A stretch of DNA of 64,000 nucleotides from an uncultured Fidelibacterota bacterium (lineage in GTDB: Bacteria > Fidelibacterota > Marinisomatia > Marinisomatales > UBA1611), in NCBI GenBank assembly GCA_913043235.1, contig CAJWLO010000003.1:1-64000 (forward strand). Reading direction: 5' to 3'. A program made the position numbers and the translations under genes. The notes beneath the pieces are model-generated. The model did not search any database. It saw nothing but the letters and a program-made list of their open reading frames with translations, and was not told where the DNA came from. Positions 1-8,401 of the stretch are shown here, in pieces (positions within the stretch are counted from its first letter, which is position 1; every line of letters starts with the position of its first letter).

Positions 1-1098
1 GCGGATGTTGAGGGTAATAACCTTTTTGGTCAGGAAAAAAAATACATCAAACATTATGTGGAAAGAATTCAAACATGGTCTAAACAAAACTCTATTTCAT
101 CTTTCGGTCTCCATGATTCTAGTGGTCAGAAAAAAAATAAGAATTCTATCAATTTTAATAACCTACCTCAAGATATCCTGGATCTGGACAATCTATCTGT
201 TGCAGATCTTTTGCAGAAAGAAGGTGCGCACAAAGATATTATTGAATTATATACATTCACAAATGCTACAGAGAGTACTGGTCGACCGGAAACACTTTCT
301 GCACTTTCTATGGTGCTTGGTCATTTTATGGCCGATAGTTTTAATGAAGAAACAGATGAAGGAAGGATTCAAGGCGGTAATGATCAGTTGCCAAAAGCCT
401 TTGCGAAATCTCTATCCAACACAATATTCTACCATCGCCCCGTAAAAAAAATTGAATATAACAAGAATGGAGTGAAAGTCTCCTTTATGGAAAATGGGAA
501 ACTTGCATCGATCAAGGGAAAGAAGTGCGTCATTAGTATGCCATTATCCTTATTACGGCGAACAAAAATCAGTCCGGCTTTTACTGCTGATAAGATGCAC
601 TGCATTCGTAAACAGAGCTATGGTCATGTAATGAAAATAGCTATGCAGTATAAGCATCGTTTCTGGGATGAATCTGCAAGTATAGGACAACGTGTTTTTA
701 CCGATACGCCATTGCGTAGAGTTTACCACCATTCCATAGATCAGCCTGGACCCAGGGGAATTTTATTATCATTCACTTCTGGATCAGATGCTGAAAAATT
801 AGGTCGGATGAATGAAACAAGAAGAATGGAAGTTGCCCAAAGTACCTGCCAGAAAATTTGGCTGAATGCTCCCCAGTATTGGGAAGGAGGTATAAGTAAG
901 TACTGGAACGAGGATCCTTGGATGCGAGCCAGCTATTCTATGGTTGGTGTTGGTCAGAAAGATTTCAGAGAAATATTAGCCAGAAAGGAGGGGTTGTGTT
1001 ATTTTGCAGGTGAACATACCTCAATATACCGGTCTTCTATGAATGGGGCGATTGAATCAGGTCTGAGAGCTAGCAGAGAAGTCCAGAAAGCCAGTTGA
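1..1098 (+). CDS. Flavin-containing amine oxidase, C-terminal part (5' truncated by window)
   Basis: The reading frame is open from the first base, so the visible 365 residues are the C-terminal part of a longer protein whose start lies outside the window. Two family signatures of FAD-dependent amine oxidases are visible: GGNDQLPKAF in the middle (the I-x-GG-x-x-L pattern of the substrate domain) and, near the C-terminus (about residue 335), FAGEHTS followed by NGAIESG, which contacts the FAD. Enzymes of this family oxidise primary or secondary amines or amino acids using O2. Members range from monoamine and L-amino-acid oxidases to desaturases, so the substrate is not predictable. The Rossmann GxGxxG end is missing only because of the window edge. 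It converges with the downstream oxygenase gene, 2 bases away. The apparent GTG start at position 58 is internal to the frame. Confidence 0.85.
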   Translation, partial: ADVEGNNLFGQEKKYIKHYVERIQTWSKQNSISSFGLHDSSGQKKNKNSINFNNLPQDILDLDNLSVADLLQKEGAHKDIIELYTFTNATESTGRPETLSALSMVLGHFMADSFNEETDEGRIQGGNDQLPKAFAKSLSNTIFYHRPVKKIEYNKNGVKVSFMENGKLASIKGKKCVISMPLSLLRRTKISPAFTADKMHCIRKQSYGHVMKIAMQYKHRFWDESASIGQRVFTDTPLRRVYHHSIDQPGPRGILLSFTSGSDAEKLGRMNETRRMEVAQSTCQKIWLNAPQYWEGGISKYWNEDPWMRASYSMVGVGQKDFREILARKEGLCYFAGEHTSIYRSSMNGAIESGLRASREVQKAS

Positions 1099-1100
1099 GA

Positions 1101-1907
1101 TTATTTGTTTTCCCAACAGATGGGAAAAAGAAAGTGATCGAGAGGATCACCCTGCTTAAATGATTTTAATTGTGGAAATGGGGGGGATGTTTCTCCAGGT
1201 CTTTCAGCAAAAATTGCATCGTCACCAATCCATCGAACTGAAAAGGCCCTTCGACGGGTATGCCGACGAGGATTTCCAGCTCCCCCATGAAGAGTTTTAA
1301 AATGAAAAGCTATACAATCCCCTGGCTCCATATCCCAAGATAAAATTTTGTATTTATCTCGATTGGTTTCAATATCAGGGATGGATTCAAAAGTATCGGA
1401 TTGATAGTCATATTCATTATGGGTCAGAAATTTTTTTGGCGTAAACATTTTTCCCCAAGAATGGGAACCAGATACAAACTCTAAGCCATATTCTTTAGGT
1501 ACGGGATCCAAAGGTAACCAAATGGTGCAGACTTGTTGACCATCTACGCAATAATAGGGCTGATCCTGATGCCAAGGAGTTGGCTCAGAAGTATTGGGCT
1601 CTTTTACAAGAACATGTTCATGAAAAATACGTATCTGATGTGAACGCGTCAACCTTCCCGCAATTTCTGCTGCAGAAGAATTAAACACAAAGTCTTTATA
1701 TTCATCAAAGCGATCCCAATTACAATAATCATCGTAGAAATCACCTTGATCATCTTTTGGTGTATATTGACATGCATATGGCCCTGGATTTTTTCGATTC
1801 TTTTCCATTCCTTCTCCCAAAATGGAAAGCCATTCAAGATCAAAAGCGTCTTTAATTAATATAGCTCCATTATGAGAATATTCTTGGATTTGATATTCAG
1901 TGATCAA
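1101..1907 (-). CDS. Phytanoyl-CoA dioxygenase (PhyH) family 2OG-Fe(II) oxygenase
   Basis: This 268-residue protein is a non-haem Fe(II)/2-oxoglutarate dioxygenase of the PhyH family. The iron facial triad is visible as H113-x-D115 (in PWHQDQPYY) and distal H207 (in FKTLHGGAGN), followed by an Arg cluster at 215-220 that should hold the 2OG carboxylate. PhyH-family enzymes hydroxylate fatty acyl-CoAs, amino acids (ectoine, proline) or secondary metabolites; I cannot assign the substrate. The start is TTG: MITEYQIQEY matches the usual PhyH N-terminus, and its TTGA overlaps the stop of the upstream oxygenase gene, so the two are probably translationally coupled. Confidence 0.88.
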   Translation of the reverse strand: MITEYQIQEYSHNGAILIKDAFDLEWLSILGEGMEKNRKNPGPYACQYTPKDDQGDFYDDYCNWDRFDEYKDFVFNSSAAEIAGRLTRSHQIRIFHEHVLVKEPNTSEPTPWHQDQPYYCVDGQQVCTIWLPLDPVPKEYGLEFVSGSHSWGKMFTPKKFLTHNEYDYQSDTFESIPDIETNRDKYKILSWDMEPGDCIAFHFKTLHGGAGNPRRHTRRRAFSVRWIGDDAIFAERPGETSPPFPQLKSFKQGDPLDHFLFPICWENK

Positions 1908-2704
1908 CTTTGATTTATCCGACCATAAAATAATTGTTGTACTTCAGGGCTATTTAAGATATTTGGCTCATCTTTATAGCATAATGTGCCAACATACCTC
2001 GTTTTCTCTCCTTTAACCGGTGTTACACGGTGCAATGAATAAAATCCTGCAAAAATGAGTAAATCACCTGGTTCAATATCCAACGTAACTACATCCTTTT
2101 GATCTCCATTTAATACGGCATCTAAATTTTCAAAGTTATCAAAATCTTTTTTACGAAGATTCGGGACACATTGAAAAAGGCCTCCCGAAACTGGTTTTTG
2201 AATGAGCAATGTTATGGTTACCTGGGATTCATCATAATGCCATCCATGATTTTGACCTTCATCCATACAATTTATTGTAAGGGCTGCCATGGGATCTGCC
2301 ATACGATATAATTTATAGCCTAATATTGGAGATAGAAAATTCATTAACGGATCCCAGTTGTACAGTTGATGCAAAGCATCTTTCGGGTCCATCAAATCAT
2401 AAGGAATGGATTTTAAGGAAGTTTTTTCTTTTATTCGTAGTGGATGGTTAGTCGGAAGAGAATCATCATCATCTTTAAAAAAAACATTATGGCTGTCATC
2501 AGAAAAATGTGCTAGATGAATATATTGATCAGCTTCATGAACCATTTTATTAATTAATTGCTTTTGAACAAATTCCTTAAGTATGCAAACGCCTGTCTCA
2601 TCCAATGAAGACCTGCATTGATCTACTAGTTCTTTCAAATCATCAGAACCTGGGTTATCCAGGGGATATATATCATTGTTTATATATTCTGCAGGGCGAT
2701 GCAT
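1904..2704 (-). CDS. 2OG-Fe(II) oxygenase (HalD/ArpA-like)
   Basis: This is a second 2OG-Fe(II) oxygenase (266 residues), from a different branch than its neighbour. The metal site is H156-x-D158 (GWHYDES) with distal H225 (FYSLHRVTP) and a likely 2OG-binding Arg at 236 (EKTRYV). The phrase EPGDLLIFAG just before the distal His is typical of the double-stranded beta-helix fold. Families with this layout include amino-acid halogenases/hydroxylases of the HalD type and ArpA-like proteins; no halogenase Asp-to-Gly change is seen, since D158 is present, so a hydroxylase is expected. It is the first gene of a minus-strand pair with the PhyH gene (4-base overlap) and is divergent from the amino-acid permease 64 bases away. 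Substrate unknown. Confidence 0.8.
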   Translation of the reverse strand: MHRPAEYINNDIYPLDNPGSDDLKELVDQCRSSLDETGVCILKEFVQKQLINKMVHEADQYIHLAHFSDDSHNVFFKDDDDSLPTNHPLRIKEKTSLKSIPYDLMDPKDALHQLYNWDPLMNFLSPILGYKLYRMADPMAALTINCMDEGQNHGWHYDESQVTITLLIQKPVSGGLFQCVPNLRKKDFDNFENLDAVLNGDQKDVVTLDIEPGDLLIFAGFYSLHRVTPVKGEKTRYVGTLCYKDEPNILNSPEVQQLFYGRINQS

Positions 2705-2768
2705 ATATATTTAATATAAAGCGTTTTACACCATCACTCGAAGATTAAATTCTCTTGTATATTTAATC

Positions 2769-4133
2769 ATGGAAGAAACGAATCAATCACCAAAACTTGA
2801 ACGCCAACTGGGATTATTTGACAGCTCAATGATGGTAATTGGCATTGTTATTGGATCAGGTATATTTATGACCACAGGATTAATGGCAGAAGCGATCCCA
2901 TCGGTGTCCCTGATCCTGCTTACTTGGGTTTTTGGAGGTTTGCAGATGCTGGCTGGTGCCCTGACATATGCGGAATTAGGTGCTGCAATGCCAAATGCTG
3001 GTGGCCAGTATGTGTATCTCCGGGAAGCATATGGGCCTTTACCTGCTTTTCTTTTTGGTTGGGTTGCATTTATCGCATATTTGACAGGAACAAATGCGGC
3101 GATTGCTGTTGCTGTTGCAGAACATTTGGGAACATTTTATCCTTTTATTTCTACACACAATTCTATTATAGGGGTCGGGAATTTTTCAATTTCTGGCGGA
3201 CAGATATTTGCCTTATTATTAATTCTTATTTTGTCACTGATTAATTACTTAGGGGTTGTTTTTGGAAAATGGATTCAGAATATATTTACAATATTAAAAA
3301 TTGGTAGCATTCTAGTATTTGCCATTGCTGGAATAATGGTGTCCACAGGAAATCAATTGGACTTTTCCTTAAACCCAACCAATATAAGTATTGGATCGAT
3401 ACTGACAGGAATGGGAATTGCCTTGGTGGCCGTAAACTGGACAGTAGGAGGTTGGGAATATATAACCTTTGCAGCAGGGGAGATCAAGAATCCCAAAAAG
3501 AATCTACCCCTGGCTCTCATTATAGGAACAATTATAATCCTTGTATTGTATTTTCTAATAAATATTACATATTTAAAGGTTTTACCTATGGATTCTCTAT
3601 CTGGGGAAATAAAAGTAGGAGAGGCTACTGCCAAGGCCGTCTATGGATCAGGAGCAGCGGGTATATTTGCCTTGGTTGTGATTATTTCAATGTTTGGTTC
3701 GTTAAATGGTAATATACTAGTTGGGCCAAGAATATCATACGCTATGGCAAAAGATCAATTATTTTTCTCCAGTGCAGCTCATGTACATCCAAAGTATCAT
3801 ACCCCGGGAAATGCAATTATAATACAGGGTTTTTGGGCAGCTATCTTAACATTATCAGGCACGTTTGAAGAATTAATCACCTTAGTAGTATTTGTTCAAA
3901 TTATTATGTGGGTAGCTGCATCATCAACAGTATTCGTGTTGCGAAAAAAACAACCACACCTGGCGCGACCTTATAAAGTATGGGGATATCCCTACGTACC
4001 AGCTTTTTTCATCCTTTTTTCTGTGACCATCATGGTAAATACATTCTTCAGTGCACCAATTCAGTCTCTAATTGGCCTGGCCCTAACATTGCTAGGAGTT
4101 CCATTATATTATTATTTGATAAAAAAAAGATGA
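2769..4133 (+). CDS. APC superfamily amino acid permease
   Basis: The 454-residue protein is almost entirely hydrophobic, with about 12 predicted membrane helices. The N-terminal helix carries GIVIGSGIF (25-33), the unwound substrate-binding segment characteristic of the amino acid-polyamine-cation (APC) family. LTYAELGAAMPNAGGQY downstream and the C-terminal LARPYKVWGYP are further family signatures. It should import or exchange amino acids or amines at the inner membrane; LAT-type and cationic amino-acid exchangers have similar sequences. It lies divergent from two oxygenases and close to an amine oxidase, which suggests it feeds them an amino acid or amine, though that is inference. No Shine-Dalgarno is seen before the ATG. 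Confidence 0.92.
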   Translation: MEETNQSPKLERQLGLFDSSMMVIGIVIGSGIFMTTGLMAEAIPSVSLILLTWVFGGLQMLAGALTYAELGAAMPNAGGQYVYLREAYGPLPAFLFGWVAFIAYLTGTNAAIAVAVAEHLGTFYPFISTHNSIIGVGNFSISGGQIFALLLILILSLINYLGVVFGKWIQNIFTILKIGSILVFAIAGIMVSTGNQLDFSLNPTNISIGSILTGMGIALVAVNWTVGGWEYITFAAGEIKNPKKNLPLALIIGTIIILVLYFLINITYLKVLPMDSLSGEIKVGEATAKAVYGSGAAGIFALVVIISMFGSLNGNILVGPRISYAMAKDQLFFSSAAHVHPKYHTPGNAIIIQGFWAAILTLSGTFEELITLVVFVQIIMWVAASSTVFVLRKKQPHLARPYKVWGYPYVPAFFILFSVTIMVNTFFSAPIQSLIGLALTLLGVPLYYYLIKKR

Positions 4134-4189
4134 TGCCGATAATTTACATATCAAAATTGTAAATTGTTTTATCTCTAGTCTAATAAAAG

Positions 4190-6376
4190 ATGAGTAAAGC
4201 CTCAGTATTATCTGATTTTGTTCCAGGATTAATAGCTGGAACTATCAATTCAATTGTCTGCATTGTATCGGCCATGGCGCTTGCAGCTCTTATTTTTACC
4301 GGACCCTTGGCTGAATATCTACCTCAAGGGATTGGAATCTTGTTAATGAGCACAGCAATATTTGCAGTATTATCAGCATTGACAGCTACATATCCACTAA
4401 TCTTCAGTGCTCCCCAGGATATTCCTATTGCCATTTTAGCTTTGATGGCAACAACTGTTGCGGCAGGGGTGGGAAAAAAAGTGACCGGGGAACAGGCATA
4501 TCAATTCATGTTCGTAGCCATTGGCCTCACCTCTTTAATAGTGGGCCTATTTTTTTATATCCTGGGCCGATTCAAGCTGGGGGAACTTGTCCGTTATATA
4601 CCTTTTCCTGTTGTAGGAGGTTTTTTGGCCGGCACTGGATGGCTAATTGTCAAGTTCTCTTTTACTATGATGACGGACCTGGATTTAAACCTTCCAAACC
4701 TACTGATCCTGTTTGAAAAGAATATCTTTATACAATGGTTCCCTGGCTTAGTATTTGCAATTGTTCTGCTACTGACAACTCGTCGGTTTAGCCATTACCT
4801 ATTAACACCGGGTATCCTATTTAGCAGCATCATTCTATTTTATATCATTATGTTTTCCCAAGGATTTTCCTATAAAATGCTGGAGCATGACGGATACCTG
4901 CTGGGTCCTTTTCCAGAAGGTGGTCTGTTTCCCGGTCTACCCTTTAAATATGTATATTCGTTTCGTTGGGATCTATTTACTGTACACCTACCGGCAATCG
5001 GAACTATGATGATTCTTAATGCTGTTTCAGTTCTATTTAATTACAGTGGTCTGGAACTCATTGTAAAAAAAGATTTTGATCTAAACAAAGAGTTATGTCT
5101 TACGGGTTATAATAATATGTTGGCGGGATTTGCTGGAGCACCTGCGGGATATATGACCTTGAGCGAAACATCTATGTCATTTAATCTAGGAGCCCGTAGT
5201 CGTTTACCAAGTATTATCGTTGCTGTATTCTGCATTATTACACTTGCTTTTGGCGCTAAAGTTTTATCTGTTTTCCCAAAAATGATCCTAGGAGGTTTGC
5301 TCTTAAACTTGGGATTGGAGTTTCTTATGGAGTGGCTCTATGATACAAAAAAAAGACTTCAGAAAACAGATTATACTGTAATTGTATTGATCCTTATTGT
5401 AATTGGCTCCATTGGTTTTCTGGAAGGAATCGTGATTGGCCTTTTATTATCTATCGTACTTTTTGTAATTAATTACTCTAAAGTAGAAGTAATCAAGTAC
5501 CAACTGACAGGAAAAACTTTCAGTAGCAATGTGGAGCGATCCAACCACTTAAAACAAATTCTTGATGAACATGGTGAAGAAATAAACATCCTTCCTCTGC
5601 AGGGCTTTATTTTTTTTGGCACTGCCAATCGTTTACTGCAGAAAGTTCAAGAACGTTTGAATCAACAGGAATTAGCAGAACTAAAATATCTTGTTTTTGA
5701 TTTTCGACAGGTAACAGGATTGGATTCTTCGGCCTTAAACAGTTTAAACAAACTGCAGATCATGGCCGAAAATTTCCGGTTCAAGGTGCTTTTATGTGGT
5801 TTAAAAAAAGTGATGAAGTCGCAAATGAATATAGAAGGCCTAATCTCAAATGATAATACCTTTATTCTTGTTTTTGATGATCTTGACCATGGTTTGGAAT
5901 GGTGTGAAGAACAAATCATTAATAACGCATTACCTGATGTAAGTGATGTGGCCCATGCTGATGAAAGAGATTCATTTAAGCATAAATTCCATCAGATTGC
6001 GGAATATTTCGAAACAAATAAAATACCTGCTGGAACTACAATAATTAAACAAGGTGAAAATCCTGGAGGTATCACTTTTATAGAATCGGGTCAAATCACG
6101 GTAGAACTCAAAACAGATACAGAAAAAATAATTCGTCTCAAAACACTTGGCCCTGGGACTGTAATTGGAGAAGTAAGTCTATATCTAGGGACAAGAGCTT
6201 CCGCGTCAGTTGTAGCAAATTCTGAATGTAATGTTTTCTTTCTTACGCAAGAAAATTTCAATAAAATGAATCTTGATTCGCCTGAAAAAGCCGCTGAACT
6301 GCATTCCTATATTGTAGAATTATTAAGTGATCGATTGGCTGATTCCAACGCTACAATTCAGGCTCTGATGCGCTAA
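4190..6376 (+). CDS. SulP family anion transporter with STAS and cyclic-nucleotide-binding domains
   Basis: The 728 residues hold three modules. About residues 1-440 are a SulP/SLC26 membrane domain, with TATYPLIFSAPQDIPIAI near residue 65 matching the family's TM3 region. About 460-570 is a STAS domain, in which GLDSSALNSL carries the conserved D-S-S of anti-sigma-antagonist-like folds. About 596-720 is a cNMP-binding domain with the phosphate cassette GEVSLYLGTRASASVVA, keeping the Glu and Arg that bind cyclic nucleotide. SulP proteins move sulfate, bicarbonate, dicarboxylates or other anions. The C-terminal domain suggests gating by a cyclic nucleotide, but binding is unproven. The gene's end overlaps the convergent rhodanese gene by 26 bases. 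Confidence 0.9.
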   Translation: MSKASVLSDFVPGLIAGTINSIVCIVSAMALAALIFTGPLAEYLPQGIGILLMSTAIFAVLSALTATYPLIFSAPQDIPIAILALMATTVAAGVGKKVTGEQAYQFMFVAIGLTSLIVGLFFYILGRFKLGELVRYIPFPVVGGFLAGTGWLIVKFSFTMMTDLDLNLPNLLILFEKNIFIQWFPGLVFAIVLLLTTRRFSHYLLTPGILFSSIILFYIIMFSQGFSYKMLEHDGYLLGPFPEGGLFPGLPFKYVYSFRWDLFTVHLPAIGTMMILNAVSVLFNYSGLELIVKKDFDLNKELCLTGYNNMLAGFAGAPAGYMTLSETSMSFNLGARSRLPSIIVAVFCIITLAFGAKVLSVFPKMILGGLLLNLGLEFLMEWLYDTKKRLQKTDYTVIVLILIVIGSIGFLEGIVIGLLLSIVLFVINYSKVEVIKYQLTGKTFSSNVERSNHLKQILDEHGEEINILPLQGFIFFGTANRLLQKVQERLNQQELAELKYLVFDFRQVTGLDSSALNSLNKLQIMAENFRFKVLLCGLKKVMKSQMNIEGLISNDNTFILVFDDLDHGLEWCEEQIINNALPDVSDVAHADERDSFKHKFHQIAEYFETNKIPAGTTIIKQGENPGGITFIESGQITVELKTDTEKIIRLKTLGPGTVIGEVSLYLGTRASASVVANSECNVFFLTQENFNKMNLDSPEKAAELHSYIVELLSDRLADSNATIQALMR

Positions 6377-6782
6377 TAATATTAATTTCAGAAATTATCG
6401 GACCATCCCATTGAATCATTCCTCCGATAAGATTAACTGCATCATATCCATTCTTATTTAAGATATCTGTACCAAGTTTTGAACGATTCCCGCTCCTGCA
6501 ATAAACAACTATTTTTTTATCACGATAAATCTCAAGCTCATCAATTCTATTTTCCAATTCCTGGACTGGTATATTTGGTGTATTGGGTATTGCTTTTACT
6601 TTATGTTCTCTAATAGATCTCACATCTAAAAAAAGATAATCATCTTCTTTAATAAACTTGGTTGCTGTTTTACTATCTATTTGTGGTAAGGAAGAGCCTT
6701 GATTTTTTTTAGCACTACAGGATCCCAATATCAAAAATCTAAAAAGAATGGTTAATAAAATAAAAAGTCTAATTATCATCAT
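6351..6782 (-). CDS. Rhodanese-domain lipoprotein
   Basis: This 143-residue exported protein has a hydrophobic signal ending in a lipobox (L-G-S-C, Cys22 lipidated) and then a single rhodanese domain. The active-site loop CRSGNRS spans 95-101, with catalytic Cys95 that would carry a persulfide. LFLDVRS at 51-57 and NLIGGMIQW at 117-125 are standard rhodanese core segments. Such periplasmic single-domain rhodaneses (PspE-like) shuttle sulfane sulfur; the physiological acceptor is unknown. Its 3' end overlaps the end of the SulP gene, and the thioesterase gene lies only 5 bases upstream on the same strand, so it probably belongs to that transcript. Confidence 0.85.
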   Translation of the reverse strand: MMIIRLFILLTILFRFLILGSCSAKKNQGSSLPQIDSKTATKFIKEDDYLFLDVRSIREHKVKAIPNTPNIPVQELENRIDELEIYRDKKIVVYCRSGNRSKLGTDILNKNGYDAVNLIGGMIQWDGPIISEINIISASEPEL

Positions 6783-6787
6783 TACAT

Positions 6788-7204
6788 CTATCTTTTATTT
6801 ATAACAGCAAGTGTTAGCCTACTCTTACATACAATGTTTTGGTGCTGGTCTTTAATAACTATTCCCCAAACCTGAATCTTTTTACCAACCCTCACAGCAT
6901 CAGCCGTGCCGTAAACCCATCCACTCGATACTGACTTCAGATGGCTGGCATTAATTTCAATACCAACCACTGATTGTGTATCAGTATCTATATGAAGTCC
7001 ACCACCAATGCTGCCGAGTGTTTCAGCAAAAGCCACATTTGCTCCACCATGAAGAATTCCAAATGGTTGTTTTGTTCTATGATCAACAGGCATTTTCCCA
7101 GAAATATTTTGATCGCCTATATCTGTTATCTCAATACCAAGATTTCCTACAAGGGTGTTTTTAGATCGTTGTTCAATCCCTTTAATATATTTATCTATAT
7201 TCAT
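6788..7204 (-). CDS. Hotdog-fold thioesterase (PaaI/YdiI type)
   Basis: This 138-residue protein has the PaaI/YdiI-family active-site helix FGILHGGANVAFAETLGS, with H52-G53-G54 and probable catalytic Glu61. Such hotdog enzymes hydrolyse aromatic or other acyl-CoAs (for example 1,4-dihydroxy-2-naphthoyl-CoA) as dimers or tetramers of dimers. I chose the ATG at 7204 rather than the in-frame ATG at 7222. It starts MNIDKYIKGI at the usual distance from the active site, and its ATGA overlaps the stop codon of a 41-codon membrane-peptide gene just upstream. The substrate is not evident; a housekeeping acyl-CoA clean-up or menaquinone role is possible. Confidence 0.85.
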   Translation of the reverse strand: MNIDKYIKGIEQRSKNTLVGNLGIEITDIGDQNISGKMPVDHRTKQPFGILHGGANVAFAETLGSIGGGLHIDTDTQSVVGIEINASHLKSVSSGWVYGTADAVRVGKKIQVWGIVIKDQHQNIVCKSRLTLAVINKR

Positions 7205-7326
7205 ATAACTAAATCTAACCATTCAACCATAATTTTTTTGTTAACAACTTTCGGAATCGCACCAAAGATGATTCCGACCAAAATCATAACGTTACCAATT
7301 ATGATTAAGGCTATAATGGTATTCAT
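7201..7326 (-). CDS. 41-residue single-pass membrane peptide upstream of the thioesterase
   Basis: A short open frame encodes 41 residues beginning MNTIIALIIIGNV. One hydrophobic helix (about residues 3-24) is followed by a short basic segment (KVVNKK) and an amphipathic end. It has a good ribosome-binding site (AAGGAGT, 5 bases before the ATG), better than most genes here, and its TGA overlaps the ATG of the thioesterase gene. This start signal plus coupling makes it likely to be real despite its length. I recognise no family; it could be a small membrane anchor or regulator, or chiefly a leader that drives translation of the thioesterase. Confidence 0.6.
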   Translation of the reverse strand: MNTIIALIIIGNVMILVGIIFGAIPKVVNKKIMVEWLDLVI

Positions 7327-7438
7327 ATCAACTCCTTACATTAAATGTATAGATAAACTCTGTTTTGTTTTAAACATAAAATATCAGTTATATACTCATC
7401 ATACCACAAACATAAAGCCCCGAGTGGACGAAATTGAC

Positions 7439-8191
7439 TTAATTTACATCTATTATTTTTGAGCGGGTTTCATTATAGCTGGGCCATTTAGCTGATTCTT
7501 CTTTTGTAAGCTCCAAACGCAGTGTCCCCATCAATAAGTCACAAAGGGGTAGTAAAAAATTATTGTTAGCATCGTTATCTATATGGTGTATATAGTGGTG
7601 ATGATCAAGAAACCAGAACCATCTAAAATACTCCAACCGACTCATACCGGGATGGTGAACTGCATCATGAACTCTTATAAAAAGATATATAAATACTATA
7701 GCTGCTGTAGCCATTAATGATGTGAACCAGATGTTGAATGTCGCGAACCATGCGAAAAGAATAATAGGTGCGGTAAGCATGCTGTAGAAAGTAGCATGTG
7801 ACGCTGTTGTCAATACACGGGTAAAAGTGTTTTGACATAGCTTAGTTTTATCATCAGTAAAGATCGAAGGACGATTAATTGGTCCCGAATGTAAATAGCG
7901 ATCTGGTGCAACGTGGGTCCAGTGATGAGCTTTATGGTGCAATTCTGTTGCTATTCGAAACAGAGAAAGTCGATTACCTTTATGCATAGCAAAACGGTGT
8001 ACAACCCATTCAACAATAGTAGCAATTAAGAAGGCAGAAATAATACCTGCAAGTGATGAAAAAACTATTATATTAGTTGATGACTGATTAGCAATTGAGC
8101 GTGCTGCTAAGAAAATTGGAATATTCACAACTATTACACCTATAAAAACTGTAAGGATTCTTAAAATACTTGGTTCTTTACTTTTTAGCAT
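7439..8191 (-). CDS. Fatty acid hydroxylase / sterol desaturase family membrane protein
   Basis: A 250-residue membrane protein with about four helices and the His clusters of the fatty-acid hydroxylase superfamily (non-haem di-iron): H65 and H70 (VVHRFAMH), H85/H86/H89/H90 (ELHHKAHH), H175/H179/H180 (HDAVHH) and H197-H203 (DHHHYIHHIDND). Members hydroxylate or desaturate lipids, sterols or carotenoids. The C-terminal LPLCDLLMGTLR also fits the family. The lipid substrate is not predictable. It stands alone on the minus strand, upstream of the small peptide/thioesterase/rhodanese run but 113 bases away, so shared transcription is uncertain. Confidence 0.82.
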   Translation of the reverse strand: MLKSKEPSILRILTVFIGVIVVNIPIFLAARSIANQSSTNIIVFSSLAGIISAFLIATIVEWVVHRFAMHKGNRLSLFRIATELHHKAHHWTHVAPDRYLHSGPINRPSIFTDDKTKLCQNTFTRVLTTASHATFYSMLTAPIILFAWFATFNIWFTSLMATAAIVFIYLFIRVHDAVHHPGMSRLEYFRWFWFLDHHHYIHHIDNDANNNFLLPLCDLLMGTLRLELTKEESAKWPSYNETRSKIIDVN

Positions 8192-8401
8192 TTTGAGTGT
8201 TATTTATTTAATTATGTTTTAATCGAATAACAATATTACTAAATAAATTTTCTATTTATTAACAAACAAAAACCAAGGTGAATTATTAACCAGTAGTTTT
8301 ACCAGTAATAGTCTATTAATATTTGATCCTATGATAAAACGATTTTCATTTTCTATAATAATTCGACATCTTCTTTCAGTTCGGAATCCCATAAAAACAT
8401 A

